Source of the DNA: Selenomonadaceae bacterium
GTDB taxonomy: Bacteria > Bacillota > Negativicutes > Selenomonadales > Selenomonadaceae
Reading direction: 5' to 3'
Assembly (NCBI GenBank): GCA_017476005.1
Contig: JAFVEM010000043.1
Span: 1-45,962 of the forward strand
DNA length: 45,962 bases
This document shows positions 16,959 to 25,141 of this stretch, in pieces. The notes under the pieces are model-generated. The model saw only the letters and a list, made by a program, of their open reading frames with translations. It did not search any database and was not told the DNA's origin. Every line of letters begins with the position of its first letter. The stretch's first letter is position 1. Both the position numbers and the translations under genes were made by a program.

Positions 16959-18071
16959 ATGAAAAAAACCTTAGCGTTACTAACGGCGGCGGCGTGCTTA
17001 ATGGGGATAACGCCTCAGGTAGCCATGGCCGACTCGGCAGTAACGCGCATCAAAGATATTTCCAAGGTGCAGGGAGTGCGTTCCAACCAGCTCATGGGCT
17101 ATGGGCTGGTGGTGGGCTTAAACGGCACCGGGGATTCCAACAAGACTACCCAGTCCATTCAGTCCATCGTCAATATGCTCCAAGCCTACGGGGTGACCAT
17201 TGATTCTTCCTCTTTAAAACCTAAAAACGTGGCCGCTGTCATGGTAACGGCTACCTTGCCGCCTTTTAGCCGAGAGGGGGACACCATCGACATCACCGTG
17301 TCTTCCATGGGCGATGCCAAGAGCGTACAGGGGGGGACGCTCCTTCAGACGCCGCTACGCGCCGGTAACGGAGAGGTTTATGCCGTGGCGCAAGGGGCTG
17401 TTTCCACCGGCGGTTTCATGGCCGGGAACGGCAACAGCAACGTGCAGAAGAATTTCCCCACGGTGGGTACTACCCCCAACGGCGCCATTGTGGAGCAAAC
17501 GGTGGAGGACGATATAGGTAGCGACGGGCATATATCTCTTTCGCTTGCCCATGCGGATTTTACCACGGCTTCAAGGGTAGCGGCGGCGGTGAACTCCCAA
17601 TTCGGCAGTATCGCCAGAGCTTCCAACCCCGGCCGGGTGGATGTCAGCATTCCCCTCTATTATCGGAATAACGTGGTGGGTTTTGTGGCCAGCCTCGAAA
17701 ACCTGCCGATTATGCCGGATAAGGTAGCCAAGATAGTGGTCAGCGAAAGAACCGGCACCATTATCATGGGAGGAGAAATCTCCGTAGATGCCTGCGCCAT
17801 TACCCAAGGAGGGCTGACTATTCGCGTAAAGCAAAGCACGGACGTCAGTCAGCCGGCGCCCTTCAGCTACGGCAGCACCATGGTGACCCAAGACAGCGAC
17901 GTGGAAGTGGAGGAAAGCCCGGCAAACAGCATTATTCTCCCGGCCACGGCGAATGTCAGCGACATTGTGGGCGCTTTGAACGCCGTGGGAGCTTCTCCGA
18001 GGGACACCATTTCCATCCTGCAAGCCATCAAGGCTTCGGGAGCTTTGCACGCAGAACTGGAGCTAATCTGA
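16959..18071 (+). CDS. flgI: P-ring protein FlgI
   Basis: A 370-residue periplasmic protein: signal peptide (residues 1-24, cleavage near AMA-DS), then RIKDISKVQGVRSNQLMGYG and LVVGLNGTGDSNKTTQ, the hallmark of FlgI. The C-terminus DIVGALNAVGASPRDTISIL matches the family end. FlgI forms the ring that supports the rod in the peptidoglycan layer. I used the ATG at 16959 with GAGGTG 8 bases upstream rather than a TTG six bases earlier. It is the last gene before a terminator; flgJ, which often follows flgI, is absent. Confidence 0.93.
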   Translation: MKKTLALLTAAACLMGITPQVAMADSAVTRIKDISKVQGVRSNQLMGYGLVVGLNGTGDSNKTTQSIQSIVNMLQAYGVTIDSSSLKPKNVAAVMVTATLPPFSREGDTIDITVSSMGDAKSVQGGTLLQTPLRAGNGEVYAVAQGAVSTGGFMAGNGNSNVQKNFPTVGTTPNGAIVEQTVEDDIGSDGHISLSLAHADFTTASRVAAAVNSQFGSIARASNPGRVDVSIPLYYRNNVVGFVASLENLPIMPDKVAKIVVSERTGTIIMGGEISVDACAITQGGLTIRVKQSTDVSQPAPFSYGSTMVTQDSDVEVEESPANSIILPATANVSDIVGALNAVGASPRDTISILQAIKASGALHAELELI

Positions 18072-18081
18072 CGATAGCTGA

Positions 18082-18114
18082 ACACCCGTGACGATCGACG
18101 TCGCGGGTGTTTTT
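18082..18114 (+). terminator. Terminator of the flagellar operon
   Basis: ACACCCG-TGACG (from 18082) pairs with CGTCGCGGGTGT ending at 18110, followed by TTTT. It closes the mbl-flgI unit. Confidence 0.88.
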
Positions 18115-18149
18115 CGCAACTTCATTCATAGCTCAAAGGAGGCATCGAC

Positions 18150-19745
18150 ATGAACTTTCTCAACAGTGGCAAAGGCTACGATCTCTTTATCGAAGAAGCG
18201 CGAAAAAAATTTTATGTGGATAAGACCCTGCTAATTGACGCTGTCTATCGCTATTCTCGAGAAAACAACAAGTATATCTGCATAACTCGCCCCCGGCGGT
18301 TTGGCAAATCCACGGCGGCGAATATGCTGGCGGCCTTTTTTGACCCCTCTACGGCGGAGGAAAGCCGTAAGTTGTTTTCAGAGATGGCCGTTGGAGCGCT
18401 AAAAGACGGCCAAGAGAACCAGCTCCTCTGCTGGACTGAACAGGGAAAACGGCCTGTCATTCACATCAACATGATACACCTGATGCCCCCGGAGGTGGAA
18501 TCCTATCAGGATTTCTACGATGAATTATGTAGCAATCTCTTGGGGGACTTACAATTAGCCTATCCCACGGCAGAAATTAACGGCAAAATGACATTGCCCA
18601 AGGCACTGGAGCGTACCGGCGACAAATTCATTTTTGTCATCGACGAATGGGATGCTATCTTTGAAATGCCGTTTATGACCGATAAGGATAAGCAGGCATA
18701 CATACTCTTTTTAAAAGCCCTTTTCAAAGACCAACGTTATGTCTATTTGGCCTATATGACGGGGATTCTCCCCATCGCCAAATACTCCAGCGGTTCGCCC
18801 CTGAACATGTTTGGGGAGTTCAATACCTTCGGCGACGGTATTTTCTACCCTTGGTTTGGGCTTACGGCGGAGGAAATACAAGGAGTAATGCAAAAACGGG
18901 CTACCGTAAGCCCCACGCTTGCGGAATTAGCCGCTTGGTATGACGGCTACATACGAAGCGCGGACGGTGTTCACGTCTTTAATCCCACCTCGGTATCGAA
19001 CGCCTTAGCGGAAGGAAGATGTCGCAGCCACTGGACAGGTACCGGCCCCATGAACGAAGTGCGAGATATTATTCGGCATAATGTGGAGGAGCTTAGAGAA
19101 GATATTATTCGCATGGTCGGGGGCGAGAGCCTCGATATAACGTTAAGGGGGTTTTCGGTAGAGAAAACAGCGGTCACCACCAAGAACGAAATCCTCTCCG
19201 CCATGGTTGTCTATGGCTTCTTGACCTATCACGAAAGTAGCTTGAGTATCCCTAATTACGAGCTTATGCTGAAATTCCAAGAAGCCCTAGCCTCCCAGGA
19301 ACTTGGTTTAAATCAAACCATCGAGGACTCCAAAAAACTTCTCAAAGCTACCTTAGCCCAAAACCACGCCGCTGTGGTACGACTACTCGCACAGCTCCAC
19401 GACGAAAAAATTCCCTTTTTTAGCTACCACGACGAAAACAGTTTGGCTTGCGTTATCACCGTGGGGTATCTGGCAGCTCTCGACACATATCGCATAAAGA
19501 GAGAGGACAAGGCCGGTAAGGGTTATGCCGATTTTACCTTTACGCCCATGCGCAAGAGCGACACGGCGATTATTTTGGAGCTGAAATATGGTCGTTCCGC
19601 CAAAAATGCCTTGCAGTGCATCCATGATAGAGGGTATCTCGGGCGTTTTAAGGATTTCCCCCGGGTACTCCTCGTGGGAATAAACTACAGCGAGGCCACC
19701 AAAAAGCATACTTGTTTAACGGAGCTGGTAGAGAAATCGAATTGA
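18150..19745 (+). CDS. AAA-ATPase-like protein with PD-(D/E)XK domain
   Basis: A 531-residue protein of the abundant AAA-ATPase-like plus PDDEXK_9 family. FYVDKTLLID near residue 22 is followed by RPRRFGKSTAANML, a Walker A variant, and VIDEWDAIF near 167, a Walker B. The C-terminal nuclease-like part has ADFTFTPMRKSDTAIILELK (D...E-x-K, about 456-475) and FPRVLLVGINY at the end. The family is widespread and often in many copies per genome in anaerobic Firmicutes and Bacteroidetes; its role is not established, with nucleic-acid or defence-related activity usually suggested. AAAGGAGG precedes the ATG. It appears to be a single-gene unit. Confidence 0.8.
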   Translation: MNFLNSGKGYDLFIEEARKKFYVDKTLLIDAVYRYSRENNKYICITRPRRFGKSTAANMLAAFFDPSTAEESRKLFSEMAVGALKDGQENQLLCWTEQGKRPVIHINMIHLMPPEVESYQDFYDELCSNLLGDLQLAYPTAEINGKMTLPKALERTGDKFIFVIDEWDAIFEMPFMTDKDKQAYILFLKALFKDQRYVYLAYMTGILPIAKYSSGSPLNMFGEFNTFGDGIFYPWFGLTAEEIQGVMQKRATVSPTLAELAAWYDGYIRSADGVHVFNPTSVSNALAEGRCRSHWTGTGPMNEVRDIIRHNVEELREDIIRMVGGESLDITLRGFSVEKTAVTTKNEILSAMVVYGFLTYHESSLSIPNYELMLKFQEALASQELGLNQTIEDSKKLLKATLAQNHAAVVRLLAQLHDEKIPFFSYHDENSLACVITVGYLAALDTYRIKREDKAGKGYADFTFTPMRKSDTAIILELKYGRSAKNALQCIHDRGYLGRFKDFPRVLLVGINYSEATKKHTCLTELVEKSN

Positions 19746-19777
19746 TGTAGGTAGGCTCAGGCCGGGAGGTATATAAA

Positions 19778-21361
19778 TTGATTAAGACCATACTGGGGAC
19801 TATCCTTGCCGTGGCGTTACTCATCACGACGGAGACTGCGGCCATGGCCGCCGAACGCATTATTTTTATTCCCTTGGACGACCGTCCCATTACCCATCGC
19901 CAAACTTGGGAGGCCGGGGCGAAGGTTGGTTATGATATGGTAGCGCCGCCGGACGAACTGTTGGGCAGTCGCAACCGAACGGGAGATAGCGACGCGCTTT
20001 GGCAATGGCTGGAAAAGGAAGCGAGTGCCGCTAAAGCCGCCGTTATTTCCACCGATGCCATGCTGTACGGCAGCTTAGTAAATTCTCGCAATCACCAGCT
20101 AGCCGAAAGCGAGATCTTAGCTCGGGTGGAAAAATTCCGGGAGTTACACGCCAAATATCCGAGGCTACCAATTTACGCCTTCGGCACCATCCTCAGAACC
20201 CTTAGCAGTCCCACCCATTCCGGCGGCATGGAGCCGGAGGAATATCAAAAATACGCCATGCCTATATATAATTACTCCGTATGGCGAGATAAAGCGGATA
20301 TGGGGCTGGCTACGGGAGGAGAACGGCGCAAACTCCAAAAGGCTGCTAAAACCATTCCCGAGGCGGCCATCTCCGCTTGGGAAAGCCGGCATATCATGAA
20401 TCAACACGCCAATGAACGGCTAATCGACCTTACGCGCGAGGGCGTATTTACTTTCTTCCTGTTGGGCGGCGACGACGGCGCCAGATACTCCCAAACCCAT
20501 TACGAGATGCGTAAACTTCGAGAGTACGGCGCGAGTCTTGACAGCAGTCGTTTTCAAGTATTATCGGGAGCCGATGAGCTGGCCATGCTGATGCTGTGCC
20601 GCGCCATAAGCGACAGCCGGGGAGAAATTCCCTTTGTGCATGTAGCTTACAATGTGGGTGTCGGGGCGGATACCATTCCCAAATATACCAGCGAAACCAT
20701 CGGCAGCGACCTTGCGGCTTCCCTACGCGCCGTCGGAGCCATGCCGGTGCCTGAGGCCGGTCATGCGGATATGATTTTGGCCGTCAGCACCGATTACCAA
20801 GGCCGCACCATCGATGCCAATTCCCCCCAGAATAATCTGAAACCGCGTAAAGGCACCAAGCCTTTCCTTACCATGGTACAAGAATATCTAAAGCAGGATT
20901 ACCCGGTGGCGGTAGCCGACATTGTTTGCGGCAACGGCGCCGACAACGCACTGATGGACTTAATGGCCAAAGAGAAATTGCTCTTCAGCTTGCAGGGTTA
21001 CGGCGGTTGGAACACCGCCACCAATACCACCGGTTTCCTTTTGGGGGACGCGCTCCTAGGCCGTCACATGAGTAAGCAAGACCGTCGCGAGCGTATGCTC
21101 ACCCGTTATTTAGACGACTGGGGCTACCAAGCCAACGTGCGCCAAACCCTAGGCGGCTATCTGTATTCTCTGCCGGGAAAGGGTGACAGCGCCAAATTGG
21201 AAGAAAAGAAAGAAGCAGCCGGCGCAGAAGGCACCAAACTTATCATTGATTTTGCGCGCCGGAACATAACTCTGCCGTCGGATTTTCCTCTTGACTTTGA
21301 CAAAATTCGCCTGACCAATCCTTGGGATAGGTTGTTTGAATGCGATATTTTGTTACCTTGA
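19778..21361 (+). CDS. DUF4127 family exported protein
   Basis: A 527-residue protein recognised by RIIFIPLDDRPITHRQTWEA near residue 29, the N-terminal signature of DUF4127. A signal peptide (residues 1-25, cleavage near AMA-AE) directs export. Further conserved stretches include STDAMLYGSLVNSRNHQL and LLGGDDGARYSQTHYE. The start is a TTG at 19778 with GGGAGG about 9 bases upstream. No activity is known to me for this family; the pattern of conserved Asp, His and Asn suggests a hydrolase-like fold but this is inference. It follows the AAA/nuclease-like gene by 32 bases. Confidence 0.72.
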   Translation: MIKTILGTILAVALLITTETAAMAAERIIFIPLDDRPITHRQTWEAGAKVGYDMVAPPDELLGSRNRTGDSDALWQWLEKEASAAKAAVISTDAMLYGSLVNSRNHQLAESEILARVEKFRELHAKYPRLPIYAFGTILRTLSSPTHSGGMEPEEYQKYAMPIYNYSVWRDKADMGLATGGERRKLQKAAKTIPEAAISAWESRHIMNQHANERLIDLTREGVFTFFLLGGDDGARYSQTHYEMRKLREYGASLDSSRFQVLSGADELAMLMLCRAISDSRGEIPFVHVAYNVGVGADTIPKYTSETIGSDLAASLRAVGAMPVPEAGHADMILAVSTDYQGRTIDANSPQNNLKPRKGTKPFLTMVQEYLKQDYPVAVADIVCGNGADNALMDLMAKEKLLFSLQGYGGWNTATNTTGFLLGDALLGRHMSKQDRRERMLTRYLDDWGYQANVRQTLGGYLYSLPGKGDSAKLEEKKEAAGAEGTKLIIDFARRNITLPSDFPLDFDKIRLTNPWDRLFECDILLP

Positions 21362-21410
21362 GAGCCACAAGTTCTCTCCATCTAAAGTTCATCATTCACT
21401 TCCGGTAAAC

Positions 21411-21446
21411 AAAAACGAGGGACGGAGTTTCGCGCTCTGTCCCTCG
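21411..21446 (-). terminator. Terminator of the radA-dacF-like operon
   Basis: CGAGGGACGGAG (21416-21427) pairs with CTCTGTCCCTCG (21435-21446). On the minus strand a TTTTT run follows (21415-21411), so it terminates the leftward operon. It may also stop the DUF4127 transcript. Confidence 0.8.
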
Positions 21447-21526
21447 CTTGTGTTGTGCGCCCGACATGGGCATATTCCTGTCTGTTTCGTTATGAACGGT
21501 TCGTTTTCCCTCTTCATGCTATAGCT

Positions 21527-22681
21527 TTACTTCCCCAGCCAAAAAGCCAACGCCCCCACCAAAAATTTGGAAACAAAATTAAAACCCGTAGGCACATCCT
21601 CGTTGGCGCGCATGGGGATTCGGGCTACTTCTTGGCCTTTATAAAGCTCCACCAAGTCCCCTAAGTGTTGCCCTTTGGCGACAGGGGCGCTCACCACTCG
21701 CTCCATGGCAAATTTAAGGCCGTAGTCGGCGATTTTTTCGTCTTTCAGCAGTACATAATTTATATCCGTATCCGGGGAGGCGGTGACGCTGTAGTCGGCG
21801 CCGTCTTTTATCAGCACCGTCTTGTTCACCCGTTCCTTAGAAATACCCCGTTGAAAACGCGCGTGGCCAAAACCATAGTCCAGTACCTTTTTAGCATCGG
21901 TAAAACGCTCGCCGGCCGTAGGCGCTCCCATCACCACGGCGATTAGCTCCAACCCGTCGCGTTTCGCCGCCGCCGCAAGGCACCCTCCTGCCGCGTTCGT
22001 CCAGCCGGTTTTTATCCCCGTGGCGCCTTCGTAATCTCCCAACAGCTCGTTGGTATTCTCCATGGCCAGCGTTTGCCCCCGGGGCGCTTCCCAATACATG
22101 ATGCTGTGCCTTGTCCCTACCATAGCGCGAAACTGTTCGTTTAGCATACCGTAGGCGGCGATTTTGGCCATGTCCAAGGCGGTGGAATAATGAGTCGGGT
22201 TCGGGAGGCCATTAGGGTTGGCAAAATTGGTGTCCGCGCAACCGATTTCCTTAGCCTTCTCGTTCATCATTTGGGAAAAAAGGGGGACGGTATCCCCAAT
22301 ATCTTCGGCTAAGGCCACCGCCGCGCCGTTATCGGAGATAATCATCAGGGCTTTCAAAAGTTCTCCTCGGGTGAGTTTTTGGCCGGGCTGAAAACCTGCC
22401 GGTACCGATTCGGTGTAGGCCGCATTGGGACTGACGGTGACGATTTTGCCCTCGTCCTTTGCCTCTAAGGCTAAAATGCAGGTCATCATCTTGGTCATGC
22501 TGGCCGGGTACAGCCTCTCCCTTTCGTTTTTGGCGTAAATCACTCGCCCGGTGGAAGCCTCCATTACCACCGCCGCTTTAGCGGCAATATTTGGCTCCTG
22601 CTCTTCGGCCATGGTATGCCGGGTTAGTAAGCAGGGGAGGAGAAAAAAGCCGGCTAAAATTATGGCATATATTTTTTTCAT
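21527..22681 (-). CDS. D-alanyl-D-alanine carboxypeptidase (PBP5-like)
   Basis: A 384-residue penicillin-binding protein of the DacA/DacF type. A signal peptide (residues 1-25) precedes the transpeptidase-like domain with YPASMTKMMT (SxxK, near residue 60), IISDNGAA (S-x-N, near 115) and IKTGWTNAAGG (KTG, near 220). The C-terminal domain and a final hydrophobic helix (FLVGALAFWLG) would anchor it to the membrane. It trims the terminal D-Ala from peptidoglycan stem peptides. It begins 4 bases after the radA stop and shares that transcript. Length is typical. Confidence 0.92.
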   Translation of the reverse strand: MKKIYAIILAGFFLLPCLLTRHTMAEEQEPNIAAKAAVVMEASTGRVIYAKNERERLYPASMTKMMTCILALEAKDEGKIVTVSPNAAYTESVPAGFQPGQKLTRGELLKALMIISDNGAAVALAEDIGDTVPLFSQMMNEKAKEIGCADTNFANPNGLPNPTHYSTALDMAKIAAYGMLNEQFRAMVGTRHSIMYWEAPRGQTLAMENTNELLGDYEGATGIKTGWTNAAGGCLAAAAKRDGLELIAVVMGAPTAGERFTDAKKVLDYGFGHARFQRGISKERVNKTVLIKDGADYSVTASPDTDINYVLLKDEKIADYGLKFAMERVVSAPVAKGQHLGDLVELYKGQEVARIPMRANEDVPTGFNFVSKFLVGALAFWLGK

Positions 22682-22685
22682 AAGT

Positions 22686-24059
22686 TCATCTTCTTGGCAT
22701 GGCGGCCTTCAGCGCCTCGCTGATGGTTTCAACGCCCATTAAGGTCACATCGCTAAAACTCTTTTTTATTTGGCTCAAATTTTTTTTAGGCAGAATCACC
22801 CGGTTAAAGCCGAGTCTTTTGGCCTCCGCCACTCGTCCTTCGGCTTGGCTCACGGCGCGCACTTCCCCGGAAAGACCCACCTCGCCGAAAATGACCGTCT
22901 TGGGGGCGATAATCCTCCCGGCAAAACTTGAGGACATGGCCACGCACAGCCCCAAATCCGCCGCCGGTTCCCCCACTTTAATCCCCCCGGCCACCTTCAC
23001 ATAAACATCGGCGCCCCCCATGGCCAAATGCACACGTTTTTCCAAAACAGCCAACAAGAGTTGCAAGCGTTTTATATCCACCGCATCGGAAGTCCGGCGC
23101 GGCGGCACATAGGGAGTCGCCGCCACCAAAGCCTGCACCTCCACCAAAAGCGGCCGGGTTCCCTCCATGGTGGGGATAATCACCGTGCCGCTGTCCTCCT
23201 CTCTGTCGGACAAAAACAGCCGGGATACATCCGGCACATCCAAGAGTCCCACCTCGCGCATCTCAAAAATTCCCAGCTCGTTGGTACTGCCAAACCGATT
23301 TTTCACCGCTCGCAGCACCCGATAATCGGCATTCCGCTCCCCTTCAAAATACAGCACGGTATCCACGATATGTTCCAGCACACGCGGCCCGGCAAGAGTG
23401 CCGTCTTTGGTGACGTGGCCGATAACAAAGACGGCGATGCCTGAAGTTTTAGCGATACGCAAAATCTCCGCCGCGCATTCTCGCACTTGGGACACACTGC
23501 CGGGGGCGCTGGCAATATCCGACCGGTACATGGTCTGAATGGAGTCGATAATGAGCAACGTGGGGTTCACTTCCGCCACATGGGCGGCGATGGTATCGAG
23601 ATTGGTTTCGCTGACCACCAAGAGTTTTTCTGCCAAGGCGTTCAATCTGTCGGCGCGCATTCTGATTTGCCGAGTGCTTTCCTCGCCAGTGACGTAAAGA
23701 ACGGCGCGTCCCTGCCGCGCCACTTCGGCGGAAACTCGCAAAGTCAGGCTTGATTTTCCCACGCCGGGATCCCCCACGAGCAACACCATGGAGCCGGGGA
23801 TAATCCCTCCACCCAAAACGCGGTTCAGCTCCGCCGAGCCGCTGGAAAAACGGGGTAAATCCTCCACCGTCACTTCCATAATGGGGCGAGGCTTTTCTTT
23901 ATCCCCAAGCCCCAGCCGAATCCCCCCGGTTTCCTCCTCCGCCAAAATTTCCTCGCGCATGGTATTCCACTCGCCGCACCCGGGACAACGTCCCAGCCAC
24001 TTAGCCGCCTCGTAACCGCAGGACTGACACACAAAGCTGGTTTTTTTCTTTTTGGCCAA
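22686..24059 (-). CDS. radA: DNA repair protein RadA
   Basis: A 457-residue RecA-superfamily helicase-like protein. Features in order: N-terminal zinc finger FVCQSCGYEAAKWLGRCPGC (residues 9-28), Walker A GDPGVGKSS near 97, the RadA-specific KNRFGSTNELGIF near 260 and a C-terminal Lon-like domain ending near PKKNL. RadA drives branch migration during recombination and repair. The start is a TTG at 24059 with AAAAGGAGG about 10 bases upstream; the ribosome-binding site overlaps the stop of the small gene before it. It sits in an operon after the JAB-like gene and its small partner and before a D,D-carboxypeptidase gene. Confidence 0.95.
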   Translation of the reverse strand: MAKKKKTSFVCQSCGYEAAKWLGRCPGCGEWNTMREEILAEEETGGIRLGLGDKEKPRPIMEVTVEDLPRFSSGSAELNRVLGGGIIPGSMVLLVGDPGVGKSSLTLRVSAEVARQGRAVLYVTGEESTRQIRMRADRLNALAEKLLVVSETNLDTIAAHVAEVNPTLLIIDSIQTMYRSDIASAPGSVSQVRECAAEILRIAKTSGIAVFVIGHVTKDGTLAGPRVLEHIVDTVLYFEGERNADYRVLRAVKNRFGSTNELGIFEMREVGLLDVPDVSRLFLSDREEDSGTVIIPTMEGTRPLLVEVQALVAATPYVPPRRTSDAVDIKRLQLLLAVLEKRVHLAMGGADVYVKVAGGIKVGEPAADLGLCVAMSSSFAGRIIAPKTVIFGEVGLSGEVRAVSQAEGRVAEAKRLGFNRVILPKKNLSQIKKSFSDVTLMGVETISEALKAAMPRR

Positions 24060-24075
24060 TAGGGGACGCCTCCTT

Positions 24076-24261
24076 TTAGGACGCTAACTTGCCTTTGCCT
24101 AGTTTCCTGCCCACCTTGGCAGGAAATTCTACAGGAGTCATCATGTTGCCTTGCCGGTGTCCCATGTCATCTTTTTTTTTCATAAGTGCCTGAAACATAG
24201 CATCTAGTTCTTGCCGCGACAAATTATCTCTTATGGCCGGCGGTATAGCCTGACTGCGCAT
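24076..24261 (-). CDS. Small protein overlapping the JAB-like gene (copy 1)
   Basis: A 61-residue, basic protein (LSRQELDAMFQALMKKK in the middle, Lys/Gly-rich C-terminus). It is supported by a strong ribosome-binding site, AAAGGAGG, 8 bases before its ATG, placed inside the 3' end of the JAB-like gene; the two overlap by 38 bases. The radA start lies 16 bases after its stop. I do not recognise a family. The same layout, a JAB-like gene with a small overlapping gene at its end, recurs at 42350-43061, so the small gene probably works with its partner. The two small proteins share only a weak helical pattern. Confidence 0.6.
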   Translation of the reverse strand: MRSQAIPPAIRDNLSRQELDAMFQALMKKKDDMGHRQGNMMTPVEFPAKVGRKLGKGKLAS

Positions 24262-24817
24262 AGGTAATGCCTCCTTTGCTACACATCTTCAAAAATTCTT
24301 TTACGGCTACATCATGGGTTAGCTCGTTGACTTGATATCGCCTATATATCACATCAAGCAGTTGACACGTCACAGTATAATTATAGCTCTGGTTTTTGTA
24401 CAGTATGTGAACCGTACCTTGGTTTGTGACCACCGACATTAAGCATATCTCGCCATATTGGATAAAGGTCATAATATCCGCCAGTGAAAATATCTTTGTG
24501 CTTGGGTGATTGTGCAGGTACATAAGTTCCTGTCGCCCCGAACGATTAAGCAGACTCACTGCCCTAGGATCACTGGCTGGCAGCACTTCAAATTCTGATC
24601 CCTTGACTCTAACCCTCGCGAGCAAGTTTTTAGACATTATCGTCAAAACCTCGTTACTTTCGTTCTCGCTCTGGGCAATCCGTAAAATTTCCCTATGTTC
24701 CTGCTGTATAGTCTCGCATTGTTCTTGGGAAAGCCCTGAAACCTCCACATAAGGGACTTTTTCAATGGCAATATCCGTTATCATGATTTTCCGGTCATGT
24801 TTTTTGGCTTGTTCCAA
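24224..24817 (-). CDS. JAB/MPN-like (RadC-related) protein, copy 1
   Basis: About 197 residues from the conserved LEQAKKHDRKIMITDIAI. MYLHNHPSTKIFSLADI carries H-x-H...S-x-x-D, the metal-binding signature of JAB/MPN (JAMM) proteins, close to RadC's HNHPSG-x-P-S-x-x-D. A Glu in ESNEVL about 50 residues earlier could be the catalytic acid. Known JAMM enzymes are zinc isopeptidases; RadC's role is unsettled. A paralogue lies at 42498-43061. The start is uncertain: the TTG at 24817 (AAAGGTG 8 bases upstream) is used because similarity to the paralogue begins there. An ATG at 24988 with AAGGGG is an alternative and would add 57 residues that do not match the paralogue. It heads the operon with radA. 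Confidence 0.65.
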   Translation of the reverse strand: MEQAKKHDRKIMITDIAIEKVPYVEVSGLSQEQCETIQQEHREILRIAQSENESNEVLTIMSKNLLARVRVKGSEFEVLPASDPRAVSLLNRSGRQELMYLHNHPSTKIFSLADIMTFIQYGEICLMSVVTNQGTVHILYKNQSYNYTVTCQLLDVIYRRYQVNELTHDVAVKEFLKMCSKGGITYAQSGYTAGHKR

Positions 24818-24996
24818 ATCGACCACACCTTTATTCCTGACACGACATAGCCTGTGTAAGCTACAATCCTCCTCACTCATTCGACACCACGTCCCCAAAT
24901 CCTCTTTTTGTCCTCTAAAATCCCACTCTCTGGGGCATAAACTCCCACTTTCTGAAACCATTCCCAAAAAAATTTTAGTTTTTTTCATTTTACCCC

Positions 24997-25025
24997 TTGA
25001 CGCGAGTTTTTTAGTGTGGTAGTAT
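24997..25025 (+). promoter_or_regulatory. Promoter of SLH porin 1
   Basis: TTGACG (24997-25002), 17 bases, TAGTAT (25020-25025). The second porin gene has the same -10 and spacing (40822-40850). Both are followed by the shared leader block TGAGGAAACATGGACACTCA (here 25058-25077). Confidence 0.75.
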
Positions 25026-25057
25026 TCGCCTTGTCCGAAGGGCAGAGGGAAATGAAG

Positions 25058-25141
25058 TGAGGAAACATGGACACTCAAGGATTTTTCCTTGGCCTCCGAG
25101 GACGGATAAATTTTTTCCGTTTATTTAAGGAGGAGTTTCTT
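25058..25141 (+). promoter_or_regulatory. Conserved leader of SLH porin 1
   Basis: TGAGGAAACATGGACACTCA (25058-25077) is identical to 40886-40905 before porin 2. It holds GAGGA and an ATG. Here the frame from this ATG (25067) is open into the porin and would add 25 residues; in copy 2 the same ATG opens an 11-codon frame that stops. CAAGGATTTTTCCTTGG (from 25076) is a small hairpin. A leader-peptide or RNA-structure role is possible. Confidence 0.5.

Noticed and set aside
18214-18223. TGTGGATAA resembling a DnaA box
   Set aside because: Lies in the conserved FYVDKT codons of the AAA/PD-(D/E)XK gene; isolated, so taken as chance.
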